Shown: positions 1 through 9,066 of the stretch, piece after piece
Position numbering within the stretch: position 1 is the stretch's first letter
How the letters are laid out: each line of letters starts with the position of its first letter
Source of the DNA: Acidiphilium rubrum
GTDB taxonomy: Bacteria; Pseudomonadota; Alphaproteobacteria; Acetobacterales; Acetobacteraceae
Reading direction: 5' to 3'
Length of the DNA stretch: 64,000 nucleotides
Assembly: GCF_900156265.1 (NCBI RefSeq)
Contig: NZ_FTNE01000001.1
Coordinates: forward strand, 272,327-336,326
Translations under genes and position numbers: made by a program
Notes under the pieces: model-generated
Database searches by the model: none
The model's input: only the letters and a program-made list of their open reading frames with translations
Told to the model about the DNA's origin: nothing

Positions 1-326
1 TCGAGCAGGATGAAGGTGCCGGTGATATTGGTGTTGATGAAATCGGCCGGGCCATCGATCGAGCGATCGACGTGGGATTCCGCGGCGAGGTGCATGACCA
101 GATCGGGCTGGTGGCTTGCGAAGGCGCTGCGCATGGCGGCGGCATCGGTGATATCGGCGCGGATCAGCGTGTGGCGCGGGCTCGATCGTGCCGCATCGAG
201 CGCGTCTTCCGAGGCGGCGTAGGTCATTTTGTCAATATTGATAACGTCATGACCGGTCGTTGCGATCAGGTGCCGGATAACCGCGGAACCGATGAAGCCG
301 CAGCCACCGGTAATCAAAATCTTCAT
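1..326 (-). CDS. rfbB: dTDP-glucose 4,6-dehydratase, N-terminal part (runs off window)
   Basis: Partial gene read on the minus strand from ATG at 326; about 108 residues are visible before the window edge. It opens with MKILITGGCGFIGS, the Rossmann NAD-binding motif of extended short-chain dehydrogenases, and later has HLAAESHVDRSIDGP, the signature of dTDP-D-glucose 4,6-dehydratase (RmlB/RfbB), the second step of dTDP-L-rhamnose synthesis in the cytoplasm. One base of the usual GGAGFIGS motif context differs (GGCGFIGS). It lies just downstream of a large glycosyltransferase gene on the same strand, which fits a surface-polysaccharide locus. A related UDP-sugar epimerase/dehydratase cannot be excluded from 108 residues, but the AESHVDRS string favours RfbB. 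Confidence 0.82.
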   Translation of the reverse strand, partial: MKILITGGCGFIGSAVIRHLIATTGHDVINIDKMTYAASEDALDAARSSPRHTLIRADITDAAAMRSAFASHQPDLVMHLAAESHVDRSIDGPADFINTNITGTFILL

Positions 327-401
327 GTAAAATACCCAGTTTGTCTGGCGTGATGCGATTGATTGGTCGTTAGAGCAGACGGTGGAAGCCTTAAGGTATA
401 G

Positions 402-3400
402 TTAAGCAGGCCCGGTAAAATTGTGCAACGCAATGTCGGTTATTGCCACGCCGAAACGGTCGGCGAGGGCGGCGAGGTCGGTGGCTTGGTGTTGCCGCGC
501 GGCGTCATCGAGATCCAGCGCTGTCGCCGCGATTTCGTGCATGCCGGCAATCTCCGCCAGATGGCGCCGGGCGTTGAGGGCCGCGGTCATGCCGCGGTCA
601 TGGCGGCGGTGGATGTTCAAGGGTTCGGCGAGCCAGACGACGCTGGCATCGGTCGTGGTCAGAATTTCGAGATAGAGCCGCCAGTCGCCGGCGAGTTTCC
701 AGTCCAGCAGTTCAGGCCCCAGGCGGTCGAGGGCGGCGAGCAGGGCGCTGCGGCGGAACAGGACAGCGCTGACGTTCAGGATCAGGTTGCGGGTGGCAAG
801 GAAGCGGGTGGCGAAATCGCGTCCGCTCATCACGAATGACCGATCGAGGTCCGGTGCGCCGGATTCGACATAGTAGTTCTGATAGTCGGGCATCAGGGTG
901 GTGCCGGTGGCGTCGATCGCGCGGGAATCCGCGATCGCCATGACGGCGTCGGGCGCGTGGGTGAGGGCGTCGGCGAGGCGGCCGATCATGCGGGGGTCGG
1001 CCTGATCATCGGCTTCGGCGATCCAAACGTAGTCCCCGGTTGCAAGTGTTGCGGCGCGCCGCCATTGGGCGAACACCGAACCACCGTTGGTGGCGTTGCG
1101 ATGCAGCGCGATGCTGCGCCGCCAATCCGCGGCAAGACGCAGGGCTTCGGTGACCGAGCCATCGGTCGAGGCGTCGTCGAGCAGCAGGATTTCGGTGAGC
1201 GGGTAGGTCTGGCCGAACACCGAGCCGAGCCGGTCGGCGAGGTAATCGCGGTAATTATAGCTCAACACGGCGCATGAAATGCCGATGAGGGAAGGGTGGG
1301 CGATGCGGAGCAATTGCGCGGCGTAGGCCGGGAAATCGAAATGCCGCTCGGCGATCGCGGCGAGGCGCCGGCGGTCGGATTCGAGCGCGGTATGGTCGAG
1401 CCGGTCGAGGATGGCGGATGCGAAGGCTGTGACATCGCCCATCGGCACGACGGCGCCTGTTTCGCTCGCGCGCAGCAGATCGGGGATGCCACCGGCGCCC
1501 TCGAAGGCGATGCTCGGCACGCCGGCGGCCATCGCTTCGATCACGGTGCTCGGCAGCGGGTCCTCGCGCGAGGTGAGGGCGTAGAGGTCGGCACCGGCAT
1601 AGGCGGTCGCGACGTCATCATCGAACGCCACCATATGAAACCGCCCGGTCGCGGTCGCGGCGGCGATTTCCAGGCCGAGGTAGTCGCGAATCCACAAATG
1701 CGCCTCGCCCATCCAGAAAAAATGCACGTCGTCGCGCACCGCCGCGATCTGGCGAAACACCTGCAGGAACAGGTCGAATCCTTTGCGCAGATCGGCGAAG
1801 CCGACGCCGAGCACGACGTAATCGCTGGTTTCGAGGGCGTGCTGCGTGCGGAACGTGGCGCGTGCGGCGTTGGAAAACCGCACACCCTGGTAGTTGCCCT
1901 GGGCCAACACGTGCGTGTTCGGCGGCGTCAGTTCGAGGGCGGCGCACAGCGCGTCGCGCACGAAGGCGGATGAGAAAACCGTGGCGCTGGCCGCGGCCAT
2001 GCCCTGGCGGGTGACGCCGCGCAGCGCGCGTTCCTGCACCAGGCGCGGCATTTCGTGGATCAACAGGGTGGACGCGATACCGGCTTTGGCGAGCAGGGTG
2101 CAGACGCGTGAGGAGGCGGCGCTGTTGACGATGGCGGTTGCGATGCCCCGTGCGCGGTAGCGGGCGATATGCGCGAGCAGCGCGCCTTCGTCCGGCGCGA
2201 CATCGGTAATGCCCTCGGCCTGATAGGCGCCGATCAATTCGCCACCGCCGAGCAGCAGAATGCGCGGCACCATGCCGTGGTTGCGCCGCAGGGTGCGCGC
2301 CAGGTGCAGCAGGAGCAATTGCGCGCCGTGGTTGAGCGCGTCATGGCCGACCAGCAGGATGTTGCGTGCGGTGTCGCTGTCCTGCAGCCCGCTCGCGGCG
2401 CGGCCGGTCGCGTTGAGGAAGGCGGCGCCGAAATGCAGATCGGGTTCGAGATAGGCGCCCTCCGCCCATTCGTTCCAGGCATTGATGCAGACAATCGCCT
2501 CGCCGAACACCGGCCGGCGGCGCGCGCGGTCGATCAGGCTGGCGAGCCAGGTCTGATACGCGGTGGGGGTTGCGTCCTGCAAGATAACGCCGCCCTTGCC
2601 TTCGCGCCGCGCATCGTTGTCCCAGCCCGGCACGACGGTGCGGATCAGCGGATAGGCGGGGTCGGGGTCTGCGAGCGAGATGGCGGCAATATCATTGTAG
2701 TTGAACACGTCGCTGGTGAATTCGGGGTCGAAATTATCGAGAGTCGCGTTGATCTTGGGCGCGTCGACCACGAGTTTATGCGGCGGGAACTCGACGGCAC
2801 CATCCAGCCCGTGGCGGGCAGGGTCGTAGTCGTGAAAGCTCTGGGCCATGAACATCAGCGGATTTTCGCCGTGGCGTTCAGCGAACAGGGCACGCCAGCG
2901 CGCGATCGTGGCCGGGCCATCCGGGATCAGGGCGGCGCGATAGATCATCAGCAGCGGCCGGCCCTCGAGGCGGATGTAGCGCGGGTCAATGAAATGCCGG
3001 GCGAAATCATCGACCAGGGCGATATCGTCCTCCGGTTCATAGTCCTGGGCGAGCAGGATTTCGCGTTCCTGGCCGTCCCACCGGCGGGTCCAATTCTCGT
3101 TGGCCCACATCAGGCAGAAGCGCGTGTCGAGCGTAGGGTCGGCGAGCAGACGTTCCAGCGGGTTTTGCAGCAGGCGCTTGCGGTTGAACCAGTAGTAATA
3201 GAACACGAAACCGCCGATGCCGGCCGCGCGCGCCAGTTCGATCTGGCGGGGCAGGGTTGCCGGGTCTTGCAACGAATAATAGCCAAGATCGCGCGGCACG
3301 CGGGGCTGGTAATGCCCGGCGAAGCGCGGGGTTGCGCGGGCGAGGTTGGTCCAGTCGGTAAAGCCGGTGCCCCACCACGCGTCGTTTTCCGCAATTGGAT

Positions 3401-4181
3401 GAAACTGCGGCAGGTAGTAGGCGAGCAGCGTGGCCAGGCGCGGGGTGCCGGCGGGCAAGGGCTGGATGGTTTCGAACGCGGGCGATGGCCGTGTGGCGGT
3501 GCGAACCGCGCCGGCGATCAGGCGCTCGTGCAGCGGGCGTTTGGGCAGAAATCGCCCGCCCCGGTTTGCGATATAGTGCAGCAGCGGGTTCTGCCCGCCG
3601 ATATCCTCGGCATAACGGCCCCGATAGAAGCCGATATCGAAATCGGGTGAGGGGTCGCGCGATTCGACGACGCCGAAGGCGCAGAAATGTTCGAACGGGT
3701 CGGATTTGGTCGCCGCGACATCCGGGTTCTGCTCGAGGTACCAGGTCGGGTTGAACACCGGCACCGGACTGACCTGGCCGGTGCGTCGGCGGTTCAGAAA
3801 ATCGGCGAGCGCGAGCTGAGATTGCGGCACGCCATAGGCGCCACGATACCATAGCGCGTGAAACATCGGTGACGGGTCGCGGCCCTCGTGGTCGCCGAAT
3901 TCGATGTAATGGACCAGCGGGTTGAGGTCGGCGGCGGCGATGTCGGGGTTCGTGCTGCGGTAATAATCCGGGTCGAAATATGGATTGGGTTTACGCCCGG
4001 TTCGCCAGCCGATCACGCAGAAATGCACCATGGGATCGGCATCGGTCGGCAGATCGGGGCGCTGGGCGGCGTAGAATCCGGCGTCGAACAGGCCGCTCGC
4101 GAGGATGATCGCGATCTCACGTGCGAGTTCCGGCGCGATATCGACGAGCCGAGGTCCGGTCTGATCCATTCTAGCGAGCAT
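402..4181 (-). CDS. Three-domain glycosyltransferase: WbsX-like + GT4 + GT2, with N-terminal repeats
   Basis: A 1259-residue cytoplasmic polysaccharide-assembly enzyme. Residues ~30-215 hold four or five imperfect ~45-residue repeats of the form F-D-x-x-x-Y-x-x-x-N-P-D ... D-P-x-x-H-F ... G-x-x-E-x-R-x-P-S-P. Residues ~249-595 are a WbsX-type domain (LLAYYLPQFHPIAENDAWWG, FVFYYYWFNRKRLL, NAWNEWAEGAYLEPD). Residues ~603-965 are a GT4 (group 1) glycosyltransferase, and ~970-1200 a GT2 family domain (VLSYNYRDYL ... ILLLDDASTDGS). It likely builds O-antigen or capsule using two or more sugar transfers; donor and acceptor cannot be told. ATG at 4181 has AGGGAG only 1 base upstream, while ATG at 4169 has it 13 bases away, so the exact start is open. 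It precedes the rfbB-like gene on the same strand. Confidence 0.85.
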   Translation of the reverse strand: MLARMDQTGPRLVDIAPELAREIAIILASGLFDAGFYAAQRPDLPTDADPMVHFCVIGWRTGRKPNPYFDPDYYRSTNPDIAAADLNPLVHYIEFGDHEGRDPSPMFHALWYRGAYGVPQSQLALADFLNRRRTGQVSPVPVFNPTWYLEQNPDVAATKSDPFEHFCAFGVVESRDPSPDFDIGFYRGRYAEDIGGQNPLLHYIANRGGRFLPKRPLHERLIAGAVRTATRPSPAFETIQPLPAGTPRLATLLAYYLPQFHPIAENDAWWGTGFTDWTNLARATPRFAGHYQPRVPRDLGYYSLQDPATLPRQIELARAAGIGGFVFYYYWFNRKRLLQNPLERLLADPTLDTRFCLMWANENWTRRWDGQEREILLAQDYEPEDDIALVDDFARHFIDPRYIRLEGRPLLMIYRAALIPDGPATIARWRALFAERHGENPLMFMAQSFHDYDPARHGLDGAVEFPPHKLVVDAPKINATLDNFDPEFTSDVFNYNDIAAISLADPDPAYPLIRTVVPGWDNDARREGKGGVILQDATPTAYQTWLASLIDRARRRPVFGEAIVCINAWNEWAEGAYLEPDLHFGAAFLNATGRAASGLQDSDTARNILLVGHDALNHGAQLLLLHLARTLRRNHGMVPRILLLGGGELIGAYQAEGITDVAPDEGALLAHIARYRARGIATAIVNSAASSRVCTLLAKAGIASTLLIHEMPRLVQERALRGVTRQGMAAASATVFSSAFVRDALCAALELTPPNTHVLAQGNYQGVRFSNAARATFRTQHALETSDYVVLGVGFADLRKGFDLFLQVFRQIAAVRDDVHFFWMGEAHLWIRDYLGLEIAAATATGRFHMVAFDDDVATAYAGADLYALTSREDPLPSTVIEAMAAGVPSIAFEGAGGIPDLLRASETGAVVPMGDVTAFASAILDRLDHTALESDRRRLAAIAERHFDFPAYAAQLLRIAHPSLIGISCAVLSYNYRDYLADRLGSVFGQTYPLTEILLLDDASTDGSVTEALRLAADWRRSIALHRNATNGGSVFAQWRRAATLATGDYVWIAEADDQADPRMIGRLADALTHAPDAVMAIADSRAIDATGTTLMPDYQNYYVESGAPDLDRSFVMSGRDFATRFLATRNLILNVSAVLFRRSALLAALDRLGPELLDWKLAGDWRLYLEILTTTDASVVWLAEPLNIHRRHDRGMTAALNARRHLAEIAGMHEIAATALDLDDAARQHQATDLAALADRFGVAITDIALHNFTGPA

Positions 4182-4249
4182 GCTCCCTGATCACGCTATT
4201 CTCATTTTCAGCCAAGCGATCTCCTTTATGATACATCTTCATCGATTTG

Positions 4250-5920
4250 TCAGGGGGACGTCGCAGTGCGCGCGGGCGGCCGCAGCGCGAGGCCAAGGCG
4301 TGATTCGAGCGCGCGCCCCAGCGCCAGCATCGGCGCCTCGTCGAACAGGCGGCCCCACAGGCTGGAGGCATGCGGCACATGATGCGTCGGCGCATCGGTC
4401 GCGGTGCGGGTGCCGGCCAGCGTATCGGCGATCCGGCTCGGCGAGGCGATGAAGCCGGAGGGCAGGCACAGGCAGGGGTGGCCGGTGAAATTGGTGATGC
4501 CGAGCATCGGGCCGGCCAAAGCAGGCCCGATCATGACATCGACCTCGGTGAACAATGTGTCCATCGCGATCATCACGCGGCGGCGCAACCGGTCGAGCTG
4601 GATATGATCGACCGCGGAGAGAAACCGCGCCATGCGAAACTGGTTCGGCCAGGCATCGGCATCCTGCCAGGTCAGCAGATCGTCGCGATCGCTCAGCGTC
4701 AGCGGCTCGAACAGGGCAGCGGCTTCGGCCATCAGGATCGAGGTCAGGCTGTCGTACGGCAGGTCGGGTCGGGTCAGCGCGACCAGATGCACGCCCAGCG
4801 CGCGGCAGTGCTCGAGAATCGCACGATCCTGATCGAGCGAGCCCTCGCCCTCGACATCGGCCGGGAAATACCCGACCCGCAGCGTGGTAAGGTCACGCGC
4901 CAGATCGCCGCCGAACGGCGCCTCGATGCTGGAAACATCGGTCGCATCGGCGCCGTTGATCACCGCCATCACGAGCGCGCAATCATCGACGCTGCGGCCG
5001 ATCGGGCCGATCTTGTCGAGGCTGGGGCACAGCGACATCACGCCGCTGCGCGCAACACGGCCGAAACTCGGCCGCAGGCCGACCGTGCCGCAGCGGGTCG
5101 AGGGTGACACGATCGAGCCATAGGTCTCGGTGCCGAGCGAGAATCCGCACAAGCCCGCCGCGGTGGCCGAGGCGGAGCCGGCCGAGGAACCCGATGACCC
5201 TTCCGCGGGATTCCACGGGTTGCGGGTTTGCCCGCCGTGCCAGATATCGCCATAGGCCAGCGCGCCGACGGTGGATTTGCCGAGAATGATCGCCCCGGCA
5301 GCGCGCAGGCGCCGTACCACGATGGCGTCGGCCACCGGCACGCGCCCCTCGAACGGTTGGGCACCCCAGTCGGTCGCGAGACCGGCGGTGTCGATGATGT
5401 CCTTGCACGCATAGGGAATGCCGTGCAGCGGTCCCGCCCAGTCGCCCCGCACGCCGCGCGCATCGAGCGCTGCGGCCTCATCGAGTGCCGTCGGATTAAG
5501 CCGCGCATAGCAATGCAGCACGGGGTTCTGCTGCGCGATTCGGTCGAGATAAATCTGGGTCAGCCGCGTCGCGGTCAGCGATCCCGCGCGGATCCAGCCG
5601 ATCTGCGCGGTGATCGGCGCGAAGGCGATATCGATATCATCGTCCGGCAGCGGCAGCATGGTGCTCGGCAGGTGCAGCGGCGCGGATTCGGGCATGCGGA
5701 ACCCGGGCAGCCGCGGGTCGAACACCGTCGCCGGCGGCATGTCCTCGTCATCGCGGTTGCGCCGCATGGTATCGGCGCGGCGCGCGGCGGCGAGGCCGAT
5801 CTGCTCGGCGATTTCGGCGGCGACCAGCGCGCGCTCCGCCGGCGTATAGCACACGCCGACCACGCGTTCCGCCGCCTCGATATCCTGTGCCGTCACGATC
5901 GGCTGTACTGCCTGATCCAT
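4250..5920 (-). CDS. Amidase-signature family amidohydrolase
   Basis: A 556-residue amidase-signature enzyme hydrolysing a C-N amide bond. The Ser-cisSer-Lys triad is visible: Lys173 in GIPYACKDIIDTAG, the Gly/Ser-rich stretch EGSSGSSAGSASATAAG (cis-Ser near 245) and Ser269 in GTETYGSIVSPS. The first ~100 residues lie ahead of the core domain and are not recognised. I chose ATG at 5920 because GCAGGAG lies 5 bases upstream; the frame stays open 33 codons further but without a comparable ribosome site. Substrate is unknown: the family includes Glu-tRNA amidotransferase A, but no gatB or gatC is nearby, so a catabolic or detoxifying amidase is more likely. It is divergent from the photolyase-like gene, 73 bp away. 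Confidence 0.85.
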   Translation of the reverse strand: MDQAVQPIVTAQDIEAAERVVGVCYTPAERALVAAEIAEQIGLAAARRADTMRRNRDDEDMPPATVFDPRLPGFRMPESAPLHLPSTMLPLPDDDIDIAFAPITAQIGWIRAGSLTATRLTQIYLDRIAQQNPVLHCYARLNPTALDEAAALDARGVRGDWAGPLHGIPYACKDIIDTAGLATDWGAQPFEGRVPVADAIVVRRLRAAGAIILGKSTVGALAYGDIWHGGQTRNPWNPAEGSSGSSAGSASATAAGLCGFSLGTETYGSIVSPSTRCGTVGLRPSFGRVARSGVMSLCPSLDKIGPIGRSVDDCALVMAVINGADATDVSSIEAPFGGDLARDLTTLRVGYFPADVEGEGSLDQDRAILEHCRALGVHLVALTRPDLPYDSLTSILMAEAAALFEPLTLSDRDDLLTWQDADAWPNQFRMARFLSAVDHIQLDRLRRRVMIAMDTLFTEVDVMIGPALAGPMLGITNFTGHPCLCLPSGFIASPSRIADTLAGTRTATDAPTHHVPHASSLWGRLFDEAPMLALGRALESRLGLALRPPARTATSP

Positions 5921-5993
5921 ATTTGCTCCTGCAACCTCTGCGTCAGTAGCATAAGGGCGTTGCGGATCGCGACAAGCGGGCCATGTCGCGCGC

Positions 5994-7187
5994 ATGGAAT
6001 TATTCACCCCGACGCGCAACGCCGGCCTCGCCCGTCTCGCTGAGTTTCTGCCCCACGCCGGCCGCGCCTATGCCGAGGGACGCAATACCGACCCCGGACC
6101 CGGCCGGCACAGCGCGGTTTCCCACCTCTCGCCCTATCTGCGCCACCGCCTGATCACCGAAGCCGAGGTGACGCAGGCGGTCTTCGCCGCCCACGGCGAG
6201 GCGGCGATGAAATTCATCGAGGAGGTTTGCTGGCGCAGCTATTGGAAAGGCTGGCTGGAGCATCGCCCCGCGGTCTGGGCCAATTATCGCGCCGGTGTGC
6301 GCCGCGGCGAAAACCGGCTGGCCACGTCCGGCGGCCTGCGCCGGGAATTTCACGATGCCTGCGCGGGGCAGACCGGTATCGATTGTTTCGATGCCTGGGC
6401 ACAGGAACTGGTGGCCCATGGCTATCTGCACAACCACGCGCGGATGTGGTTCGCCTCGATCTGGATCTTCACGCTGCGCCTGCCGTGGGAGCTCGGGGCT
6501 GATTTCTTTCTGCGCCATCTCCACGATGGCGATGTCGCGTCGAACACGCTGTCGTGGCGCTGGGTCGCCGGCCTGCACACGCCGGGCAAACACTACCTCG
6601 CCCGGGCCGAAAACATCGCGCGCTACACCAACGCCAGGTTCGATCCACGTGGCCAACTCGACGAAACCGCCGAGTCGCTGACCGAAGAGATCCCGCCCCC
6701 ACGACCGGTGCCCCCGGTGTTCGACAAGCCGATCAACGGCGATGTCGCGCTGCTGCTCCACGACGATGATTGCGACCCCGGCAGCCTCGATCTCGCCGGA
6801 TGCACCGTGCGCGCAGTGGCCGGTCTCGCCATGCCGGCGCCGCGCGCGACACGTGGCGTCGCCCCGCCGGTTGCCGCATTCGCCCATGGCGCGGTCGAGG
6901 ACGCGCTGTGCCGCGCCGAGCGCCGGTTCGGCGTCGCGGCGGTGCGGCTGGACGACAGTGCCGCTATCACCGCCTGGTCGTCCGAGCACGATCTGCCGGT
7001 GATCACACCCTACGCACCGGTCGGCCCGGTCGCCGATGCGCTCGCGGTTCTGCCAACGCCACCCCGCGCGGTGCCGCGCGCCTGGGATCGCCATTTCTGG
7101 CCCCACGCCACCAAAGGGTTCTTCCAACTGCGCCAACACATCCCGGCGTATCTGGCCAGCGCACCGATGGGCCCGCCCGCGCCATGA
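5994..7187 (+). CDS. Photolyase/cryptochrome FAD-binding domain protein lacking the N-terminal antenna domain
   Basis: A 397-residue protein whose first ~215 residues match the helical FAD-binding domain of DNA photolyases and cryptochromes: RHSAVSHLSPYLRHRLIT, EEVCWRSYWKGWLEHRP, HNHARMWFASIWIFTLRLPW and NTLSWRWVAGLHTPGKHYLA. The alpha/beta domain that usually precedes it (about 130-200 residues, binding the light-harvesting cofactor) is absent: the FAD region starts within ~40 residues of the ATG. Residues ~240-397 form a C-terminal region I do not recognise. It probably binds FAD and may act as a light sensor or repair enzyme; repair activity is inference. The ATG has no clear Shine-Dalgarno sequence. 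A minus-strand reading frame across the gene is a shadow. Confidence 0.75.
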   Translation: MELFTPTRNAGLARLAEFLPHAGRAYAEGRNTDPGPGRHSAVSHLSPYLRHRLITEAEVTQAVFAAHGEAAMKFIEEVCWRSYWKGWLEHRPAVWANYRAGVRRGENRLATSGGLRREFHDACAGQTGIDCFDAWAQELVAHGYLHNHARMWFASIWIFTLRLPWELGADFFLRHLHDGDVASNTLSWRWVAGLHTPGKHYLARAENIARYTNARFDPRGQLDETAESLTEEIPPPRPVPPVFDKPINGDVALLLHDDDCDPGSLDLAGCTVRAVAGLAMPAPRATRGVAPPVAAFAHGAVEDALCRAERRFGVAAVRLDDSAAITAWSSEHDLPVITPYAPVGPVADALAVLPTPPRAVPRAWDRHFWPHATKGFFQLRQHIPAYLASAPMGPPAP

Positions 7188-7290
7188 TAATTCGTGAAAC
7201 CTTCACACCGATCGTTGCCAATCCGGCGATTACGCCTTGCAGACCCGTTACAATTCCCGCTAGTTCAAACGATACACGGGAGGTTTTTTA

Positions 7291-8082
7291 ATGTCTGAGA
7301 TCGTCAACCGTCTGCGGCATCCGAAGGAGCGCATTTACAGCGCCATGATCCTGACCGCCGGCATCGTGCTGTGGACGCTGTTTTTTTTCATCATAATTGC
7401 GTCGCTGTTTTTGAAACCGTTCAATGCTATCATCGATATATTGGAAATCATCGTCATCGTCCTGGTCGTGATGGCCGCCGGCGCCTGGTATCGCGCCAGG
7501 GCGTTCGGCAACATGATCATGCTTGGGACCGAGCAATGCCCGACCCTCTATAATATGGTGGCCGAGGGCGCGCGCAGCCTCGGCCTCGCGCAGACGCCAA
7601 CGACATTCCTCTACAATTCGCATGGTCTGGTCAATGCGATGGCAAGGCGCTTGTTCGGCCGGCGCTACGTTTTTTTGACCTCAGCTCTGGTCGAAATCGA
7701 GACCGACGAGCAGGTGAAATTCGTGATCGGCCATGAACTGGGCCACCATGCCGCCGGGCACCTCAACCCGATGCAGTATATTCTGAAACTTCCGGGCCAT
7801 TTCGTGCCGTTTCTTGGGCCGGCCTATTCGCGGGCGCGCGAATATACCTGCGACAGCATAGGCGCCCACCTGTCGCAGGATTTCGAAGCATCGCGCACCG
7901 CCCTGCAAATGCTCGGCTGCGGCTGCAAACGGCTGAACAATCAGATGAATTGCGACGCCTTCATCGCCCAGGAAGCGATGGTACCCTCGATATTCGGCTT
8001 CATTTCCGAGATTTTTCGCAGCCATCCGCGACTGACACGGCGGGTCGGCGCGATCCGTCAGGGCCTCGAACGACAATTTTAG
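7291..8082 (+). CDS. M48-family zinc metalloprotease, membrane-anchored
   Basis: A 263-residue integral membrane protease. Two hydrophobic segments lie at ~20-41 and ~46-64. The zinc site HELGH is at 148-152, in FVIGHELGHHAAGHLNP, and a downstream Glu184 in REYTCDSIGA is the likely third ligand, as in M48 (HtpX/Ste24-like) peptidases. The C-terminal part carries several Cys residues (CGCGCKRLNNQMNC), which is unusual for the family and may form a metal or disulfide site. Start chosen at ATG 7291 with GGGAGG 8 bases upstream. A role in quality control of membrane proteins is known for relatives and inferred here. Confidence 0.85.
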   Translation: MSEIVNRLRHPKERIYSAMILTAGIVLWTLFFFIIIASLFLKPFNAIIDILEIIVIVLVVMAAGAWYRARAFGNMIMLGTEQCPTLYNMVAEGARSLGLAQTPTTFLYNSHGLVNAMARRLFGRRYVFLTSALVEIETDEQVKFVIGHELGHHAAGHLNPMQYILKLPGHFVPFLGPAYSRAREYTCDSIGAHLSQDFEASRTALQMLGCGCKRLNNQMNCDAFIAQEAMVPSIFGFISEIFRSHPRLTRRVGAIRQGLERQF

Positions 8083-8146
8083 GAAACGATCGCCACCAAC
8101 GACGATTTGAGTTGCCGCGATGCCGGCGGTTTGGCAGCGTGCGACC

Positions 8147-8596
8147 ATGAAAGACCCGATCGGCTTTCTGGCATCCCGCGCCGGGCGCTATTCCGGTCCC
8201 GGCGTCGCGCACGACACGCGGGCGTTCACCGGTGTTCTGATCATCGATCCGCCGCTGAACCCGGCCAATCTGAGCTACCGGTTCACCGCAACCGCCACTG
8301 ATGGCGAATTGCTGCACACCGAAATCGCCTGCCTCGGCCGCAACCAGGGCGACGAGATCGAAATCGTCCACATCAGCAACAATATCCCGGGCCTCCAACA
8401 TTTCCAGCTTGCGCAATCCGCCGATCACGATCTGGTCCTGCACCACGGCAATCTGGCCGATCCGCAATCGTTCCGCGAAATCGTGCACCTGGCGTTCTCG
8501 AGCGAAACCACAGCCCGGCTGAGTTACGATTGGGCCCGCCCCGGAGAGGCAATCGTGCCGCAAAGCTGGGTCGAACTGGTGAAAGATTCCCCGTGA
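8147..8596 (+). CDS. Conserved hypothetical protein, function not recognised
   Basis: A 149-residue soluble protein without signal peptide or membrane segment; I do not recognise the family. The sequence reads as a compact beta-rich domain (GRYSGPGVAHDTRAFTG, YRFTATATDGELLHTEIA). It ends in the GTGA overlap with the following glyoxalase-fold gene, so the two are translationally coupled. Start is uncertain: ATG 8147 is favoured because the sequence from MKDPIGFL onward looks folded, but an in-frame ATG at 8120 exists and neither has a strong ribosome site. Confidence 0.6.
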   Translation: MKDPIGFLASRAGRYSGPGVAHDTRAFTGVLIIDPPLNPANLSYRFTATATDGELLHTEIACLGRNQGDEIEIVHISNNIPGLQHFQLAQSADHDLVLHHGNLADPQSFREIVHLAFSSETTARLSYDWARPGEAIVPQSWVELVKDSP

Positions 8597-8961
8597 GCAA
8601 CCAACAACGCGTCTTCCCCACCCTGCGCATCACCGATGAAGCGAAAGCCCGCCAATTCTATCTCGACTCGCTCGGCTTCACGCTGGACTGGGAGCACCGC
8701 TTCGCGCCCCACTATCCGGTGTTCATGCAAGTCTCGAAAGAAGGCCTCGCGATCCGCCTGTCAGCCCATGAGGGAGACGGCGCCGTCGCCGGCAACGCGC
8801 ATCTCGACGTCGCGGACGTCGACGCCTGGTATCGCGACGCCACCGCGCACGGCGTAACAACAAGCCGGCCACCGGCCGATCAGCCCTGGGGCGTGCGCGA
8901 CGTGCGGTTCCGCGATCCGGATGGCAATCAACTGGTGGTCGCGACGCGCCAGGGCGCCTGA
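8593..8961 (+). CDS. Glyoxalase/bleomycin-resistance fold protein
   Basis: A 122-residue vicinal-oxygen-chelate protein: FPTLRITDEAKARQFYLDSLGF at the start and WGVRDVRFRDPDGNQLVVATR at the end are the two halves of the family signature. I start it at GTG 8593, which overlaps the stop of the gene before (GTGA), rather than at an upstream ATG inside that gene, since homology begins right after the GTG. Members include glyoxalase I, ring-cleavage dioxygenases and antibiotic-binding proteins; substrate is unknown. A hairpin follows the stop codon, so this ends a short two-gene unit. Confidence 0.8.
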   Translation: MSNQQRVFPTLRITDEAKARQFYLDSLGFTLDWEHRFAPHYPVFMQVSKEGLAIRLSAHEGDGAVAGNAHLDVADVDAWYRDATAHGVTTSRPPADQPWGVRDVRFRDPDGNQLVVATRQGA

Positions 8962-8979
8962 GCCCTGCGGAGTAAAGAA

Positions 8980-9007
8980 GGCCAAGGGGCAGAACCCCTG
9001 GCCTTGT
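8980..9007 (+). terminator. Likely intrinsic terminator after the glyoxalase-fold gene
   Basis: GGCCAAGGGG (8980-8989) pairs with CCCCTGGCC (8995-9003) with one bulged base, a 5-base loop, and TTGTT after it. The T run is short, so the strength is uncertain. It lies between convergent genes and could serve both. Confidence 0.55.
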
Positions 9008-9066
9008 TGACTATGGCGGAATCACCCGTGCGGATCGCCGTTCGATCAGGATGGTTGCGGCGGTCA

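Noticed and set aside
2169..3650. A 493-codon plus-strand frame
   Set aside because: Antisense shadow of the WbsX-GT4-GT2 gene, without any recognisable domain.
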